Positions 51,558-60,993 of a stretch of 64,000 nucleotides of DNA are shown here, piece by piece (the first letter of the stretch is position 1; every line of letters starts with the position of its first letter). A model generated the notes under the pieces. That model saw nothing but the letters and a program-made list of their open reading frames with translations, was not told where the DNA came from and searched no databases. The DNA lies in the NCBI RefSeq assembly GCF_014863605.1, contig NZ_CP062252.1:1869001-1933000 (forward strand). Direction: 5' to 3'. Source of the DNA: Pseudomonas allokribbensis (lineage in GTDB: Bacteria > Pseudomonadota > Gammaproteobacteria > Pseudomonadales > Pseudomonadaceae). Position numbers and translations under genes: made by a program.

Positions 51558-52916
51558 TCAGTGCGGGTGTGCGTGACAGTCGTTGATGGCCGCGCGTTCG
51601 GCGCCGCCCAGGATGTTGAACAACAGGTTCAGCGTCAGCGCGCTGAGGGTGGCCATGGCGATCCCGCTGTGGGTGATCGGACTCATCCACAATGGCAAGT
51701 GGGCGAAGAATTCCGGGCGCACCACCGGGATCAGGCCCATGCCGATGCTCACGGCTACCAGCAGTTGATTGCGCCGGTCGCCGATGTCGGCCTCTTGCAG
51801 GATCTTGATACCGGTAGCCGCCACCATGCCGAACATCGCAATCGCTGCGCCGCCGAGTACCGCCGGTGGAATCGATGCCACCAGGAACGCCGCTTTCGGC
51901 AGAAGGCTGAGGACGATCAGCAAACCGCCGGCGACGATGGTCACCGAGCGGCAGCGCACGCCGGTCATCTGCACCAGGCCGATGTTCTGCGCGAAGGAGG
52001 AGTGGGTGAAGGTGTTGAAGAAACCGGCAACGAACGATGCGCCGGCATCACACAGCAAGCCGCGACGCAGCATGCGCGGGCAGACTTCCTGGCCGGTGAT
52101 CTTGCCCAGTGCGAGGAACATCCCGGTGGACTCGACGAAGATGATCACCACCACCAGACACATCGACAGGATCGGTGCCAGTTCGAACTTCGGCATGCCG
52201 AAATGCAGCGGGGTGACGAATTGAACCCATGGGGCATTGGCCATGCCGCTCAGATCGACCATGCCGATGGCGCCGCAGAGCACGTAGCCCAGGCACATGC
52301 CGATCAGCACGGAAATGTTGACCCAGAAACCGCGCATGAAGCGGTGGATCAACAGAATGGTGGCCAGCACCAAAGCGGCAATGGCCAGATAAATCGGTGA
52401 ACCGAATTGTGCGGCGCCAGCGCCGCCACCGGCCCAGTTCACGGCCACGGGGAACAACGATAAACCGATCGAGGTGATGACCGTGCCGGTCACGAGAGGA
52501 GGGAAGAAGCGCACGACCTTGGACATGAACGGCGCGATGATCATGCCGAAGAACCCGGCGGCGATGGTAGCGCCGAAGATCCCCTGCAGACCGATGCCGG
52601 GCATGCCGGCCATGGCGACCATGCTGCCGACAGCGGCGAAACTGGCACCCATCATCACCGGCATGCGAATGCCCATCGGGCCGATCCCTAAGGACTGCAC
52701 GATGGTGGCGATGCCGGCGACCAGCAGGTCAGCGTTGATCAGGAAGGCGATTTCTTCACGACTCAGGCCAGCGGCCTGTCCGATGATCAGCGGTACCGCG
52801 ATGGCGCCGCCGTACATCAGCAGAACATGTTGCAAACCGACCAGGATCAGTTGCAAAAGGGGCAAACGCTGAATGGCGGGTGCGTCGGGGATGCGCGCTT
52901 TGGACAGCTCGGACAT
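51558..52916 (-). CDS. NCS2 uric acid/xanthine-type permease
   Basis: The protein is 452 residues with about 12-14 helices. Nucleobase-cation symporter-2 signatures are seen: the helix-1 region LQHVLLMYGGAIAVPLI and, in the centre, VESTGMFLALGKITGQE (the NAT signature region). The sequence resembles the UacT/XanQ-like group. It is the distal gene of the purine block puuE-uraD-alc-allA-puuD, on the same strand, in the order seen in P. aeruginosa. Urate is the likely substrate, with xanthine possible. Import would be driven by protons. Confidence 0.9.
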   Translation of the reverse strand: MSELSKARIPDAPAIQRLPLLQLILVGLQHVLLMYGGAIAVPLIIGQAAGLSREEIAFLINADLLVAGIATIVQSLGIGPMGIRMPVMMGASFAAVGSMVAMAGMPGIGLQGIFGATIAAGFFGMIIAPFMSKVVRFFPPLVTGTVITSIGLSLFPVAVNWAGGGAGAAQFGSPIYLAIAALVLATILLIHRFMRGFWVNISVLIGMCLGYVLCGAIGMVDLSGMANAPWVQFVTPLHFGMPKFELAPILSMCLVVVIIFVESTGMFLALGKITGQEVCPRMLRRGLLCDAGASFVAGFFNTFTHSSFAQNIGLVQMTGVRCRSVTIVAGGLLIVLSLLPKAAFLVASIPPAVLGGAAIAMFGMVAATGIKILQEADIGDRRNQLLVAVSIGMGLIPVVRPEFFAHLPLWMSPITHSGIAMATLSALTLNLLFNILGGAERAAINDCHAHPH

Positions 52917-53009
52917 GCAACACCTCGGATCTTTTTTATTCTTGTGATTGAACAGCTGCCGGGTTGCTCACAGCTGTCCTTTTGCATCAGGTAAACCGCG
53001 TTGCGGCTA

Positions 53010-53073
53010 ATCGCAGGCAAGCCAGCTCCCACAGGATTGTGTGAATCCCTGTGTGAGCGGGCTTGCCCGCGAT
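53010..53073. repeat. REPIN-type inverted REP pair
   Basis: Two GC-rich REP arms, ATCGCAGGCAAGCC... and ...GGGCTTGCCCGCGAT, face each other around a 14-base spacer. They sit between the permease and puuD. They probably do not block transcription but can stabilise RNA ends. Confidence 0.75.
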
Positions 53074-53084
53074 GCTTTTATTGC

Positions 53085-54398
53085 TTAGTTGGTCTGGGCT
53101 CCCTGCGCGATCCATGCACCGATCAGGTCACGTTCCTGCTGGGTCATCTGCGTGATGTTGCCCAGTGGCATGATCTGCGTGGTGATGGCTTGCGCCTGGA
53201 TCCGCGCCGCGTTCTGGCGGATCTGCTCGGGGGTGTCGAACATCACACCGGCCGGTGCCGCGCTGAACAGCGGGCTGGTCGGTTTGGCCGAATGGCAGAC
53301 CGCGCAGCGTTCCTGGATCACGTTGTGCACCTTGTCGAACGCAGGGCCAGCGTTGGACGCCTGAGCCGGAGCGGCGGCTGGCGCAGCAGGTGCGGCCGGT
53401 TGTGCCGCTTCAGCCGGTTTCGCGCCACCACCCAGGGCCGTTTCCGGCAGCGGCTGGTACTCGATTTTCGCAGGAGCCTTGGCCACTTCCGGCGCGGTCG
53501 GCATCGGCGCAGGGCCGGTGACGTAAGCCAGGGTGATCATGCCTACCGCTGCCACTGGCAGAGTCCAGGCAAACTTGTGGCTGTCGTGACGGGTGTTGAA
53601 GTAGTGACGTACCAACACCGCCAACACTGCGATCCCGGCCAGGATCAACCAGTTGTACTGGCTGCCGTAAGTGCTCGGGAAGTGGTTGCTGATCATGATG
53701 AACAGCACTGGCAGGGTGAAGTAGTTGTTGTGACGCGAACGCAGCAGGCCTTTGGCCGGCAGCGCCGGATCCGGCGTGCGGTTCTCGGCGATCGCAGCCA
53801 CCAGTGCGCGTTGCGCCGGCATGATGATGCGGAACACGTTGCCGACCATGATGGTGCCGATGATCGCGCCGACGTGCAGGTACGCACCACGACCGCTGAA
53901 CACCTTGCTGAAGCCATACGCCGCGCCGATGATCAGCACGAACAGGATGAAGCCGAGCAGGGCGGGTTTCTTGCCGAGTGGCGAATCGCAGAGGAAGTCG
54001 TAGATGAACCAGCCGGCGATCAGCGAACCGATGCCGATGGCCACGCCTTCAGGACCGGTCAGGCCGCTGCCGGGTGCCACGAGGTAGAGCACGGGGTTGG
54101 AGTAGAACACCACGCACAGCAGCGCGATCCCCGACATCCAGGTGAAGTAGGCTTCCCATTTGAACCAGTGCAGGTTCTCCGGCATCGACGGAGGGGCCAG
54201 TTTGTATTTTTCCAGGTGATAGATACCGCCGCCGTGGATCGCCCACAGATCACCGGCAAGACCGGTTTTCGGGTTGACGCGGTTGAGGTTGTTCTCCAGC
54301 CAGACGAAGTAGAACGACGCGCCGATCCAGGCCACGCCAGTGATCATGTGAACCCAGCGCACGCTCAGGTTCAGCCATTCCAACAGATGTGCTTCCAC
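53085..54398 (-). CDS. puuD: Urate hydroxylase PuuD (membrane urate oxidase with cytochrome c domain)
   Basis: The protein is 437 residues. About eight membrane helices at 1-300 start with WVHMITGVAWIGASFYFVWL and include conserved His, Trp and Arg residues typical of PuuD. A Pro/Ala-rich linker (about 305-345) leads to a C-terminal cytochrome c domain with the haem motif CAVCH near 363 and the axial Met in TTQIMPLGN. It oxidises urate to 5-hydroxyisourate and passes electrons to the respiratory chain, so no hydrogen peroxide is made. This replaces soluble uricase in many proteobacteria. It lies between allA and the urate/xanthine-type permease. Confidence 0.95.
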   Translation of the reverse strand: MEAHLLEWLNLSVRWVHMITGVAWIGASFYFVWLENNLNRVNPKTGLAGDLWAIHGGGIYHLEKYKLAPPSMPENLHWFKWEAYFTWMSGIALLCVVFYSNPVLYLVAPGSGLTGPEGVAIGIGSLIAGWFIYDFLCDSPLGKKPALLGFILFVLIIGAAYGFSKVFSGRGAYLHVGAIIGTIMVGNVFRIIMPAQRALVAAIAENRTPDPALPAKGLLRSRHNNYFTLPVLFIMISNHFPSTYGSQYNWLILAGIAVLAVLVRHYFNTRHDSHKFAWTLPVAAVGMITLAYVTGPAPMPTAPEVAKAPAKIEYQPLPETALGGGAKPAEAAQPAAPAAPAAAPAQASNAGPAFDKVHNVIQERCAVCHSAKPTSPLFSAAPAGVMFDTPEQIRQNAARIQAQAITTQIMPLGNITQMTQQERDLIGAWIAQGAQTN

Positions 54399-54449
54399 AG
54401 TCTTTACCTCTCGCCCGTCACTCTTGTTGTCGAGTGATCGGACCTTCTC

Positions 54450-54953
54450 TTATTGGTGGGGGGCGAGGATCAAACGCTCATCCTCTTTGAAAAAATGCTC
54501 ATCGCAGTTATTGCCTGTGCCACTGCGATCAACCACCAGGAAGTCATCCCGCTTTTCGATCGTCAGCACCGGGTGGTGCCAGACGCCGCGATGGTAATTG
54601 ATGCCCTGCCTGCCGTTGGTGACGAAGGCGCGGACCAAGCCTGATACAGGTTCATCGCCAAGTGGCGCGACCACGATCAGAAAGGGGTTGCCGAGCAGCG
54701 GAATGAAAGCCTGGCTGCCCAGCGGATGGCGTTCCAGCATGCTCACGGTCAGCGGCATGTCCTGCGCGTCGGCGCGGAAGATGCTGATGATCGCGTTGTC
54801 CTCAGGCGTCGCGGTTTCGACCGTCGCCAGTTTGTGGAAGCGCATGGTCGAACCGTTGTTGATCATGAAGTGATCGCTGCCGTCGGTTTCGATCACGTCA
54901 CCGAAAGGGGCGAAGGCTTCTTTGGTCAGCGGTTCAATCGTCAGTGTGCGCAT
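54450..54953 (-). CDS. allA: Ureidoglycolate lyase
   Basis: The protein is 167 residues from the ATG at 54953 (MRTLTIEPLTKEAFAPFGDV). A longer frame start at 55019 reads into a REPIN and was rejected. The family's signature is INYHRGVWHHPVL (about residues 118-130), the His-rich cupin-like site. It splits ureidoglycolate to glyoxylate and urea, the last step of the pathway. It sits after alc in the same operon order as P. aeruginosa PA1514-PA1515. Confidence 0.93.
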   Translation of the reverse strand: MRTLTIEPLTKEAFAPFGDVIETDGSDHFMINNGSTMRFHKLATVETATPEDNAIISIFRADAQDMPLTVSMLERHPLGSQAFIPLLGNPFLIVVAPLGDEPVSGLVRAFVTNGRQGINYHRGVWHHPVLTIEKRDDFLVVDRSGTGNNCDEHFFKEDERLILAPHQ

Positions 54954-54996
54954 GCTGTTCTTCTTATCCGAATTCTGTGTTGTTGGTTCTGTTGCT

Positions 54997-55060
54997 ATCG
55001 CTGGCAGGCCAGCTCCCACATGTGGAATACATTCCCTGTGGGAGCCAGTCTGCTGGCGAT
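54997..55060. repeat. REPIN-type inverted REP pair
   Basis: ATCGCTGGCAGGCCAGCTCC and the inverted GGAGCCAGTCTGCTGGCGAT face each other around a short spacer, between alc and allA. Confidence 0.8.
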
Positions 55061-55072
55061 CGGGTTCAGCGC

Positions 55073-56068
55073 TTATTTAGCGACTTTGCCCAGTACGCGC
55101 AGGCGGCTCACACCACCATCCGGGAACACGTTCAGACGGATGTGGGTGATCGGGCCCAGTGCCTTGATCTGCTCGACGAAGGTGTGTTCGGCGTGCATTT
55201 CCAGCTTCTGGCTCGGCAGCAGTTCGCGCCAGAACAGCGACTGGGTTTCGATCTGGCTGTCGGTGCCACCCTTGACGAACGCGCCCTGGATCGAGCAGGT
55301 GTCCGGGTAGTTGCCCTTGAAGTGCAGGGTGTCGACGATGATTTTCTCGATCTCGCCCGGGTGGCCCAGTGCGACGATTACCCAGTCATTGCCTGGCGTG
55401 CGACGACGTGCAGTTTCCCAGCCGTCGCCCATGTTGATGCCACGGCCCGGGTTGAGGATGTTGCTCATGCGGCCGAAGTGTTCGTCGGAGCAGGCGAGGG
55501 CGCGGCCACCGTTGAGGGCTGCAGCCAGGTCGACTTGCTCGTTGTCACCGACTGCCGACCAGTCGCGATGCGGAACACCGTACACGCGCAGACGGGCAAC
55601 ACCGCCGTCCGGGTAGATGTTGAAGCGCAGGTGGCTGAACGCCTTGTCGTTGCTGATTTCGTGGTAGTGGTGGCTGTTGCCCTGCAGCTCGACGGCCGAC
55701 AGCACTTCGGTCCACTGGGTGTTTTCGTCCGGCTCGCCCGAAGCCAGGAAGCAGGCTTCCAGAGAGGCCGATGGCGGGAAGTTGCCGGTGAAGAATGAAG
55801 TGTCGATGTCCACGCCTTTGATCGAACCCGGAACGCCCAGGCGGATCACCGCGCTGTCGTAGCCTTCGAAGCGCTTGCGGCGGGATTCCCAGCCGTCCAT
55901 CCACTTGCCGTTGTCATCGAACACGCCCTCCTTCCACACGGCCGGGGTCGGCTGAAACAGACGATTGGCGTCTGCGAACCAGTCATCGGTGACCGAGATG
56001 ATTTTGGTGCCCAGACGGGCATCGGCCAGGTTGACGAACTTCTCGAAAGGTACGGCGTAAGCTTTCAT
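55073..56068 (-). CDS. alc: Allantoicase
   Basis: The protein is 331 residues, the usual size. Two homologous halves are visible: [21 protein letters not shown] and [19 protein letters not shown] repeat elements, followed by strands with [20 protein letters not shown] and [20 protein letters not shown]. These are the two jelly-roll domains of allantoicase. It hydrolyses allantoate to ureidoglycolate and urea. It lies between uraD and allA on the same strand. Confidence 0.96.
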   Translation of the reverse strand: MKAYAVPFEKFVNLADARLGTKIISVTDDWFADANRLFQPTPAVWKEGVFDDNGKWMDGWESRRKRFEGYDSAVIRLGVPGSIKGVDIDTSFFTGNFPPSASLEACFLASGEPDENTQWTEVLSAVELQGNSHHYHEISNDKAFSHLRFNIYPDGGVARLRVYGVPHRDWSAVGDNEQVDLAAALNGGRALACSDEHFGRMSNILNPGRGINMGDGWETARRRTPGNDWVIVALGHPGEIEKIIVDTLHFKGNYPDTCSIQGAFVKGGTDSQIETQSLFWRELLPSQKLEMHAEHTFVEQIKALGPITHIRLNVFPDGGVSRLRVLGKVAK

Positions 56069-56155
56069 TCTTCTTGTCTGCCTTTAAATAAGTGGCTTGG
56101 GATGCTTGCGAGGCCCTGGGCGTTCTCCGCGTCTGACACGCTCGGGCCATGCTCG

Positions 56156-56671
56156 CTAAAGAGTCAGTAAACGGAACAGGGCAATCTTGTTGATCTCCGC
56201 CAGCGCGCATTTGAACTCGGTGTCGACCGGGTTGTGAATGCGCGTTTCGAACGCCGCGAGGATCTGATGCCGGTTGCTGCCTTTTACCGCCATGATGAAG
56301 GGAAACTTGAACTTGGCTTTGTAGGCGTCGTTCAGCTCGGTGAAGCGAGAAAACTCTTCGGCCGTGCATTGGTGAATACCGGCGCCAGCCTGTTCATTGG
56401 TGCTGGCTTCGGTCAACTGGCCCTGGACGGCAGCTTTGCCGGCCAGGTCCGGGTGAGCGTTGATCAGTGCCAGCTGACTGGTGTGATCGGCGCTCAACAG
56501 GATGTCGCTCATGCGCTGGTGCAGGGTTTCGATCTGGTCGATCGACGCGTTCTGGCCCAGGTCGAAGGCCTTTTCGGCCACCCATGGCGAATGTTCGTAG
56601 ATGTCGGCGAAGGCTTTGACGAAGGCGTCGCGGCTCAGGGTCGACGGTTTCAGGGTTTGAAAGGTGCTCAT
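56156..56671 (-). CDS. uraD: OHCU decarboxylase
   Basis: The protein is 171 residues from the ATG at 56671, overlapping the puuE stop by four bases. Earlier in-frame starts lie within puuE. The family motif NAHPDLAGKAA near 80-90, with catalytic His, is present, as are the SRF..LN..Y stretch and the KFKFPFIMAVKG motif. It decarboxylates 2-oxo-4-hydroxy-4-carboxy-5-ureidoimidazoline to S-allantoin. It is translationally coupled to puuE. Confidence 0.95.
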   Translation of the reverse strand: MSTFQTLKPSTLSRDAFVKAFADIYEHSPWVAEKAFDLGQNASIDQIETLHQRMSDILLSADHTSQLALINAHPDLAGKAAVQGQLTEASTNEQAGAGIHQCTAEEFSRFTELNDAYKAKFKFPFIMAVKGSNRHQILAAFETRIHNPVDTEFKCALAEINKIALFRLLTL

Positions 56672-57594
56672 TTGGCAGCCCCTTGGTACGGGTGGGTTTC
56701 GTGCCAGTGACGCGCGATGTCGACGCGACGGCTGAACCACACCTGTTCATGACTTTTGGCGTATTCGATAAAACGCTTGAGCGAAGCCAGACGCGCCGGA
56801 CGGCCCACCAGACGGCAGTGCAGGCCGATCGACAGCATTTTCGGTGCTTCAGCGCCTTCGGCGTACAGCACGTCGAACGCATCTTTCAGGTATTCGAAGA
56901 AATCGTCGCCCTTGTTGAAACCCTGGACCTGGGTGAAACGCATGTCGTTGGTGTCCAGAGTGTACGGGATCACCAGGTGCGGCTTGCCGGTCGGGTTGTT
57001 CGGTTCCCAGTAGGGCAGGTCGTCGTCGTAGGTGTCGCAGTCGTAGAGGAAACCGCCTTCTTCCATCACCAGACGACGGGTGTTCGGGCCGGTGCGACCG
57101 GTGTACCAGCCCAGTGGGCGCTCGCCGGTGAGTTCGGTAAGGATGCGGATCGCTTCGAGCATGTGCTCGCGTTCCTGCGCCTCGTCCATGTACTGGTAGT
57201 CGATCCAGCGGTAGCCGTGGCTGCAGATCTCGTGGCCGGCCTCGACCATCGCGCGGATCACGTCCGGGTGGCGCTGGGCGGCCATGGCCACGGCGAAGAT
57301 GGTCAGCGGAATGTCGAATTCCTTGAACAGTTTCAGGATCCGCCAGACGCCGGCACGGCTGCCATACTCGTAAAGCGATTCCATGCTCATGTTGCGCGCG
57401 CCTTGCAGAGGCTGGGCCGCGACCATTTCCGAGAGGAAGGCTTCCGATTCTTTGTCGCCGTGCAGAATGTTGCGCTCGCCGCCTTCTTCGTAATTGAGTA
57501 CGAACGACAGGGCGATCCGGGCATTGCCCGGCCAGTGTGGGTGAGGAGGGTTACTGCCGTAACCGATCAGGTCGCGTGGGTAGTCAGCGCTCAC
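56668..57594 (-). CDS. puuE: Allantoinase PuuE (polysaccharide-deacetylase family)
   Basis: The protein is 308 residues from the GTG at 57594 (VSADYPRDLIGYGSNPP), with GGAAG at good spacing. The frame upstream to 57729 crosses the promoter and the TTGTATACAA site. It is a PuuE-type metal-independent allantoinase with the deacetylase fold: NYEEGGERNILHGD, GHEICSHGYRWIDYQ near 141-155 and SIGLHCRLVGRPARL near 262-276. It opens the allantoin ring to allantoate. It is the first gene of the minus-strand purine operon. Confidence 0.95.
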   Translation of the reverse strand: MSADYPRDLIGYGSNPPHPHWPGNARIALSFVLNYEEGGERNILHGDKESEAFLSEMVAAQPLQGARNMSMESLYEYGSRAGVWRILKLFKEFDIPLTIFAVAMAAQRHPDVIRAMVEAGHEICSHGYRWIDYQYMDEAQEREHMLEAIRILTELTGERPLGWYTGRTGPNTRRLVMEEGGFLYDCDTYDDDLPYWEPNNPTGKPHLVIPYTLDTNDMRFTQVQGFNKGDDFFEYLKDAFDVLYAEGAEAPKMLSIGLHCRLVGRPARLASLKRFIEYAKSHEQVWFSRRVDIARHWHETHPYQGAAK

Positions 57595-57667
57595 TGCAGT
57601 CTTCCTTCTTATTCGTTGACAGGTTGTGTAACGGCCTGCACAGGCTGGCGTCACAGCGATGGGCTGA

Positions 57668-57677
57668 TTGTATACAA
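57668..57677. promoter_or_regulatory. TTGTATACAA operator upstream of puuE
   Basis: This perfect 10-base palindrome, TTGTATACAA, lies 74 bases ahead of puuE. The wider 57595-58014 gap has no gene and is an AT-rich divergent promoter region serving puuE and uraH. Confidence 0.6.
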
Positions 57678-57873
57678 CTTTATTCTCAATTTGTAAGCCT
57701 GAATTTTCGCATTTTTCACCGGCTGTCATCTTTTACTGCTAATGGCGTGAGCCTGCAAGAAACCTGCCTGACCAGTCAGCTAATGGACTGGGGGTTCAAT
57801 GAATGCATGGTGCAAGGGCAGATCACCGGGAAATCGGAGGATGGCGGGGGTAAGAGGAAAAATGTCGTTTTTA

Positions 57874-57883
57874 TTGTGTACAA
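57874..57883. promoter_or_regulatory. TTGTGTACAA operator-like site upstream of uraH
   Basis: One-base variant of the palindrome at 57668, lying 131 bases ahead of uraH and just before a T-rich stretch. Confidence 0.5.
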
Positions 57884-58014
57884 TTTTTTTGAAAAGTGTC
57901 TTAATCAATCGCTCGCCGCAGCTTTTCGTGCTCCGAAACGGTGCGGTCTCCTTTTCAACTGACTTCGGGAGGCGCGAAGTCTGACTGCTCCACGCAGGCA
58001 GGCGCGCAGAATCA

Positions 58015-58368
58015 ATGGGACGTTTGACAACACACGTTTTGGACGCTGCACACGGTTGCCCGGGCAGCTCGATCAAGGTCGAGCTGTACCGCGTTGAAGG
58101 TTCGCACCTGGAATTGGTCGCCAGTGCGCTTACCAACAGCGACGGCCGGGTCGATGCGCCGCTGCTGCAAGGCGATGACTACCGTACCGGTGTCTATCAG
58201 GTTCAGTTCCACGCCGGCGATTACTACCGCGCCCGTGGCGTCCAGTTGCCGGAGCCGGCATTTCTGGACGTGGTGGTGCTGCGGTTCGGCATCTCTGCCG
58301 AACAGGATCACTACCACGTACCGTTGCTGATCTCGCCTTACAGCTATTCCACCTATCGGGGCAGCTGA
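58015..58368 (+). CDS. uraH: 5-Hydroxyisourate hydrolase
   Basis: The protein is 117 residues, the transthyretin-like HIUase size. The N-terminal LTTHVLDAAHGCPG carries the active-site His near residue 7, HYHVPLLISPYSYSTYRGS ends the protein with the diagnostic YRGS tail, and an Arg sits in FHAGDYYRARG. It hydrolyses the PuuD product to OHCU. It is divergent from the puuE operon with a shared 420-base control region. A T-rich terminator follows. Confidence 0.96.
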   Translation: MGRLTTHVLDAAHGCPGSSIKVELYRVEGSHLELVASALTNSDGRVDAPLLQGDDYRTGVYQVQFHAGDYYRARGVQLPEPAFLDVVVLRFGISAEQDHYHVPLLISPYSYSTYRGS

Positions 58369-58426
58369 CCCCCAAGCAGCTGCCCCCACCGGGAAGCGAC
58401 TGCGCATATAGCTTCTTTGGTCTTTC

Positions 58427-58452
58427 GCCCGCTCACACTGCGGGCTTTTTTT
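58427..58452 (+). terminator. Terminator of uraH
   Basis: GCCCGC and GCGGGC with a 7-base loop, then seven T on the plus strand. Confidence 0.85.
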
Positions 58453-58476
58453 CGTCGGTCATTCAGCAACCTGCGA

Positions 58477-60018
58477 TCACAGCCGCGCGTGTCCGTCGCG
58501 CACGATAAACACCGTGTCGTCAGCGTTCGCCAGCGTCTGCGGGCCGCCCCTGAGCCAGACGACTTTGTGGGTGGCGTGCGCTGCAATAACCGCCGCTGCC
58601 GCCGCTGCGCCCACCTGAATGTGCAGGCGCAGGCTGGCGCTGTGCTGATCGACATTCAGCGTCTGGTTGATCTTGCGGCCCCGGATGCGATGCAGGCTGA
58701 TGAAGAACACGTAGTCATGCCCGGTGCGTTTGAACACCAGCGCCGGAAAAGAGTTGGACGGGCTGGGATCGAACACGGCGTAGCCGTTACGGGTCAGCAA
58801 TGTCGCCATGAAACGCTTGAGATCCACCGCCGATTGGGTGGTGGTCGAATACAGCCATTCCTGACGAAACAATGCCGGATCGAAATCCAGCCGCTGCAAC
58901 GGCCCACCCGGTGTCGGTGTCGGCAGTTCGATGGCACGGATCGCTCCACTGCCCGACGTCGGCAGAATCGGCAGCATCAGCAGTGGGTCAGCCAATTGCG
59001 GGCGTGGATGGGCATTTCCGGCTTTCCAGTCGTTGAAGGTTTGTCGTAGCAGGGTCAGTCCCGAGCCGGTGGCGGTGTTGGCGCCATTCGCCAGTAAAAA
59101 CTGATGGAAGGCGACGTTCTCCAGTGAGGTCACCGATAACTCCGGAAAGTATTGGCTGACGTAATTCGTCAATGGGCGTTCGAACGGTAACGTCGGATCA
59201 ATTTGCCAGTGCTGGGCCGGTGGAACCTGAATGGCGCCTCGCGGCTGTTGCTGCGGGTCCAGTCTGAGTGTGCGGTCCAGCAGGTCGAAGTCGTAGATCA
59301 GATGATTCGGGTTCTTGATGTAGACGATCGGATCGCTCGCGTCGCCGCGTGGAATGACTTTGTACTGAATCCCGTCGACGCGGATGTCACCCGGGGTGGC
59401 GTGTTGCGGGTCGATGCTCCAACCGTTCCACGGCGTCTCCTCAAGGCGAGGGCGTTTTGACGGTACGGTGGACTGTTCATCATCCGGCACTCGGTGGCGT
59501 GAAATGAACAATTGCGAGGTGCCGGCGTCCGGCGCATTTTCCGTCAGGACCGGACGCCACATCAGCGTCCCCTCAACCCGTTCCAGCAACGGACCGGACG
59601 CGAGGAGTTCGTTCGAAAGCCTGGCTCTCATTCCATTCTGTGTGTCCGGTCCGATCAGCACCGTTCCGCCCTCGACAAGATCGACATAGGCATGGCGGCC
59701 CGCTGAACGAATGCCGTTCAGCAGGTCGGGAGGCGGCAGTCGGTTGACCAGCCCAGGTGCGAGAAAATAACTGCCGATCGGTCTTTGTACGGTGATGTCC
59801 CGGACGTGTGTCTCGGCAGGGAGGTCGTAGATTTCGATCATCTCCCGGCGGGTCACAGGTGGCTCAGGCAACTGCCAGGCCGGGTGGGTCAAGGTCGGAT
59901 CGATCAAGGTGTCGGGCATCAGGCGCGGTGGTGTTGGAGTGTCCGGCGTGGTGTCCCGTACGACAGGCGTGGTATCCGGCGTATCTGTTTTCGGTCGGGT
60001 GGGGCGTTTGGGGCTCAT
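58477..60018 (-). CDS. Uncharacterised 513-residue protein
   Basis: The protein is 513 residues from the ATG at 60018 (MSPKRPTRPKTDTPDTTPVV). An ATG at 60135 in frame would add 39 residues. The N-terminus (about 1-55) is Pro/Thr/Asp-rich and disordered-looking. The middle has GRHAYVDLVEGGTVLIGPD (about residues 107-125) and GMRARLSNELLASG. The far C-terminus has a strand-rich segment ending in a short Ala-rich hydrophobic stretch near 470-487. No signal peptide, repeats or catalytic motif is certain. The phrase pattern recalls the large toxin-like proteins annotated in Pseudomonas, but I cannot assign a family. Its position beside the purine genes seems incidental. Confidence 0.6.
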   Translation of the reverse strand: MSPKRPTRPKTDTPDTTPVVRDTTPDTPTPPRLMPDTLIDPTLTHPAWQLPEPPVTRREMIEIYDLPAETHVRDITVQRPIGSYFLAPGLVNRLPPPDLLNGIRSAGRHAYVDLVEGGTVLIGPDTQNGMRARLSNELLASGPLLERVEGTLMWRPVLTENAPDAGTSQLFISRHRVPDDEQSTVPSKRPRLEETPWNGWSIDPQHATPGDIRVDGIQYKVIPRGDASDPIVYIKNPNHLIYDFDLLDRTLRLDPQQQPRGAIQVPPAQHWQIDPTLPFERPLTNYVSQYFPELSVTSLENVAFHQFLLANGANTATGSGLTLLRQTFNDWKAGNAHPRPQLADPLLMLPILPTSGSGAIRAIELPTPTPGGPLQRLDFDPALFRQEWLYSTTTQSAVDLKRFMATLLTRNGYAVFDPSPSNSFPALVFKRTGHDYVFFISLHRIRGRKINQTLNVDQHSASLRLHIQVGAAAAAAVIAAHATHKVVWLRGGPQTLANADDTVFIVRDGHARL

Positions 60019-60276
60019 TGATTGTTTGGCTCTGTCAGGCAATCGATTATCTGGAGGGCACCGCTTCCGTGCGCCAGATGAGGCGCACGATGCACAGAAA
60101 TGATCGTCAAGCCGGGGTTTTGACAGGTGGTACATATGTATAGCGAAGACAGATGGACCCGATCGGGCAATCGTTCGTCAGAAGAGGCGAGGGATTTAGC
60201 GAATCATCTGCCACCCTCGCATGGCGATTCGAGGGCGGCAGTCAGTTGCAAATCTGGGCAGTCAGGACGCGATATT

Positions 60277-60906
60277 TCAGTGACCGCTCAGCAACGATGC
60301 CGCACCTGCGCCGCCAAACAGACCGGCGCTGATCCGGTTGAACCAGCTCTGACCCTTGCCGCTGCGCAGGTAGCGCGCCGCACCATGGGCACCGAGCCCG
60401 TAGGTCAACTTGCACAGCAGATCGAGCACCGTCCATGTGGCGATCATCACCAGCAGTTGTGGGAGGAACGGTTGTTGCGCACTGAGGAACTGCGGCAGAA
60501 ACGCGGCAAAGAACAAGATGTCTTTCGGATTGCTCGCGCCCAGCACGAAGGCCCGGCTGAACAATGCGCGGAATCTTGGCACTGGCGCCGCTTGCGGAAC
60601 CTCGGCGCCGGTCGATGGCTGGCGTGATTGCTGCCAGCTCTGCCAGGCGAGGTAGAACAGGTAGATCGCGCCGATGATTTTCAGGGCGCTGAACAGTTTT
60701 TCGGACGCCAGCAGCAGGGCACCCAGCCCCAGCGCCGAGGCACTGAGCAGGCAGATCGAGGCGAATACGCCACCGAGAAATGCCGGGTATGAACGGCGCA
60801 AACCGTAATTCAGACTGTTGCTGATCATCAGCAATGACAGCGGCCCCGGAATCAGGATCACCACCAGCGCAGCGCCGCTGAACAGCAGCCAGGTTTCCAG
60901 ACTCAT
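60277..60906 (-). CDS. LysE-family amino-acid/metabolite exporter
   Basis: The protein is 209 residues from the ATG at 60906, which has AAGGAG upstream. A longer frame begins inside the preceding terminator. Six membrane helices are present, with the family N-terminal motif LVVILIPGPLSLLMISNSLNYG (IPGP) near residues 14-34 and FVLGASNPKDILFFAAFLPQF near 119-139. RhtB/LysE exporters expel homoserine, threonine, lysine or similar compounds. The substrate is unknown. It is preceded by the terminator of the NCS2 permease and transcribed on its own. Confidence 0.9.
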   Translation of the reverse strand: MSLETWLLFSGAALVVILIPGPLSLLMISNSLNYGLRRSYPAFLGGVFASICLLSASALGLGALLLASEKLFSALKIIGAIYLFYLAWQSWQQSRQPSTGAEVPQAAPVPRFRALFSRAFVLGASNPKDILFFAAFLPQFLSAQQPFLPQLLVMIATWTVLDLLCKLTYGLGAHGAARYLRSGKGQSWFNRISAGLFGGAGAASLLSGH

Positions 60907-60940
60907 CACTTTCTCCTTTTTATCGTTATCAAGAATGTGC

Positions 60941-60972
60941 AAAAGCCCCACCCGCAAGGGTGAGGCTGTTTT
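60941..60972 (-). terminator. Terminator of the NCS2 guanine-type permease
   Basis: AGCC/GGCT and CACCC/GGGTG form the stem around a GCAA loop, with four T on the minus strand. It lies 22 bases past the permease stop. Confidence 0.8.
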
Positions 60973-60993
60973 GACGCTCGAACCGCGTGACGC

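Noticed and set aside
32712..55060. Palindromic GTGGGAGC repeats as a CRISPR array
   Set aside because: They are isolated, single or paired inverted copies at distant loci, not evenly spaced direct repeats.
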